The translations under genes and the position numbers were made by a program. From contig CAZSFD010000009.1 of NCBI GenBank assembly GCA_964606085.1, forward strand, positions 1 to 64,000: a DNA stretch of 64,000 nucleotides, given 5' to 3'. This document shows, piece after piece, positions 63,190 through 64,000 of this stretch (positions are counted from its first letter, which is position 1; every line of letters starts with the position of its first letter). This DNA comes from CAIQJJ01 sp964606085. GTDB taxonomy: Bacteria; Chloroflexota; Anaerolineae; Anaerolineales; UBA4823. Below the pieces are notes generated by a model. The model ran no database searches. It saw only the letters and a program-made list of their open reading frames with translations, and was not told where the DNA came from.

Positions 63190-63885
63190 ATGGATTTGGA
63201 TTTTCCGCACCTACAAATTTCTCAGCCGTTCCTTTTTGATTATGCCGATGTGATCACCAACGCGGTGGAGCTTTTCCCCGCAGTGTGGAGCGCCGCTGAG
63301 GACCTCACCTCTCCTGACCTAAACTTACGTCGTTCCGGGCTGGCTCGCTTACGCGCAGTCAATGCGCCGCGCGTCTCGCCATTGGTCGCCTACCTGGTTG
63401 CCTGCCGCACCGATGACACCGACCCACTGCTGCGCAAGCAGATCGTTGAAACCATCAGCGAACTGCTGCTGCCCGACGAAGATGGTTTCAGCGCACCTGA
63501 AAACGTGCGCCGCCACCTGCTGGCGCGCCTGGCAAGTTTGCCGCAGTCAACCATTCAGGCGCTGCTGGAAACGACCACCCTCTACCCGGAAATGGACACA
63601 CACCTTTTCCAGATACTCAAAGTAAGCCCGCAAGCCAGCCAGCATTTGTGTGATATTCTGGCTGAGCGCCAGTTGCCCATTGCCGTGCGCAAACAAGCCG
63701 TCCATTTCATCGGCCAGGTGGGGTTTCTCGATGCCCTTCCCACGTTGGAACGCCTGGCAACTCGCCTCGAAGCGCGCTTGACCGGTCAGCAAAGCATGGC
63801 TTTCGCCGGTTCGGGCGGCATGGCCGAAGAAGCCGAATTATTGCCAGCCATTACCAGGGCCATTGGCCTGCTCAAAGCGCCTTAA
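63190..63885 (+). CDS. HEAT-repeat-like helical protein
   Basis: This is 231 residues, all-helical by pattern, with recurring leucine-rich helix pairs such as 'LRRSGLARLRAVNAPRVSPLVAYLVA', 'LLRKQIVETISELLL' and 'VRKQAVHFIGQVGFLDALPTLERLA' (each in part), spaced like HEAT or armadillo units. Such scaffolds bind protein partners. There is no signal peptide and no catalytic motif. The start is at 63190; an out-of-frame ATG at 63180 should be ignored. It is followed by a long hairpin that belongs to the convergent gene. Confidence 0.65.
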   Translation: MDLDFPHLQISQPFLFDYADVITNAVELFPAVWSAAEDLTSPDLNLRRSGLARLRAVNAPRVSPLVAYLVACRTDDTDPLLRKQIVETISELLLPDEDGFSAPENVRRHLLARLASLPQSTIQALLETTTLYPEMDTHLFQILKVSPQASQHLCDILAERQLPIAVRKQAVHFIGQVGFLDALPTLERLATRLEARLTGQQSMAFAGSGGMAEEAELLPAITRAIGLLKAP

Positions 63886-63906
63886 TCAAACCAGCGCCAC
63901 ATGAAA

Positions 63907-63955
63907 AGCACGCGCAACGGGCGCAGGAGTAATTCCTGCGCCCGTTGCGCGTGCT
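63907..63955 (-). terminator. very long hairpin terminator between convergent genes
   Basis: A 22-bp perfect stem (63907-63928 with 63934-63955) has loop GTAAT. It is followed on the minus strand by TTTTCAT, so it most likely ends transcription of the gene that enters from the right edge. Confidence 0.85.
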
Positions 63956-63966
63956 GAAAAATTCGC

Positions 63967-64000
63967 TTAGCGCAGCGCAGCGCCGCAGTTGGAGCAGAAC
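63967..64000 (-). CDS. C-terminal end of a zinc-ribbon protein (partial)
   Basis: The last codons of a minus-strand gene that continues beyond the window read FCSNCGAALR then stop (TAA at 63969-63967). C-x2-C-G-x-x-L is typical of C-terminal zinc-ribbon domains. Only ten codons are visible. Confidence 0.6.
   Translation of the reverse strand, partial: FCSNCGAALR

Overview
The window reads as a chromosomal segment of a Chloroflexota bacterium, probably Anaerolineae or Caldilineae-like. The lineage call is an inference from several features together: a complete Alternative Complex III operon with split actB, an FhaA/FhaB/SEDS block in the actinobacterial-chloroflexotal style, a polyphosphate glucokinase, secreted proteins ending in a [YF]LPL-type tail, high GC, and many degenerate short-word repeats between genes. 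No phage, IS element or CRISPR array was seen.

Layout. 1-3.3 kb: 3' end of tRNA-Leu(GAG), then a polar amino-acid ABC importer (lipoprotein, permease, ATPase), an SCP2-like protein and a small membrane-anchored protein. 3.3-6.3 kb (minus): lutA and a lutB-lutC fusion for lactate oxidation, the fusion carrying three repeat-derived peptide inserts. 6.3-10.8 kb: a nucleotidyltransferase pair, RNase Z, a frameshifted D12-class DNA methylase, a PilZ protein and polyphosphate glucokinase. 10.8-18.3 kb (minus): a large surface protein and a luxE-luxC pair with a signal-less solute-binding-like protein. 18.4-25.2 kb (minus): Alternative Complex III. 25.2-32.0 kb (minus): PIG-L deacetylase, a four-helix membrane protein behind a LexA-box-like promoter, and the division/elongation block fhaA-fhaB-mtnP-SEDS/PBP fusion.

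32.0-41.7 kb (plus): archease, two glycosyltransferases, vapBC, and a Dlt-like envelope acylation cluster made of a 50-residue DltX-like microprotein, an MBOAT, two SGNH proteins, an acyl carrier protein and an acyl-AMP ligase. 42.0-47.3 kb: a Ser/Thr kinase, a CDP-alcohol phosphatidyltransferase, lgt and a NatAB-type ABC system. 47.4-54.2 kb (minus): a pair of ABC exporter half-transporters preceded by an insulated 33-codon gene, then an MrfA-like helicase with an internal HNH domain. 54-64 kb: an unknown TIM-barrel-like protein, an ArsR-DUF2087 operon, a large repeat-rich surface protein, an MBL-fold lipoprotein, a second nucleotidyltransferase, ribosomal protein bL25, and two divergent proteins of unknown role.

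The strongest candidates for undescribed biology are: (1) the Dlt-like acylation cluster with its DltX-like microprotein ending in WIYQGF, in a lineage not expected to make teichoic acids; (2) the 33-residue Cys-containing peptide gene, with its own strong promoter and tandem terminators, immediately upstream of two ABC exporters; (3) word-repeat families that fill intercistronic gaps, supply stop codons and insert in-frame peptides into at least two enzymes; (4) several genes with a -10 box 6-7 nt before ATG and no ribosome-binding site, implying leaderless mRNAs; and (5) a SEDS-PBP fusion whose transpeptidase half has lost its catalytic motifs.
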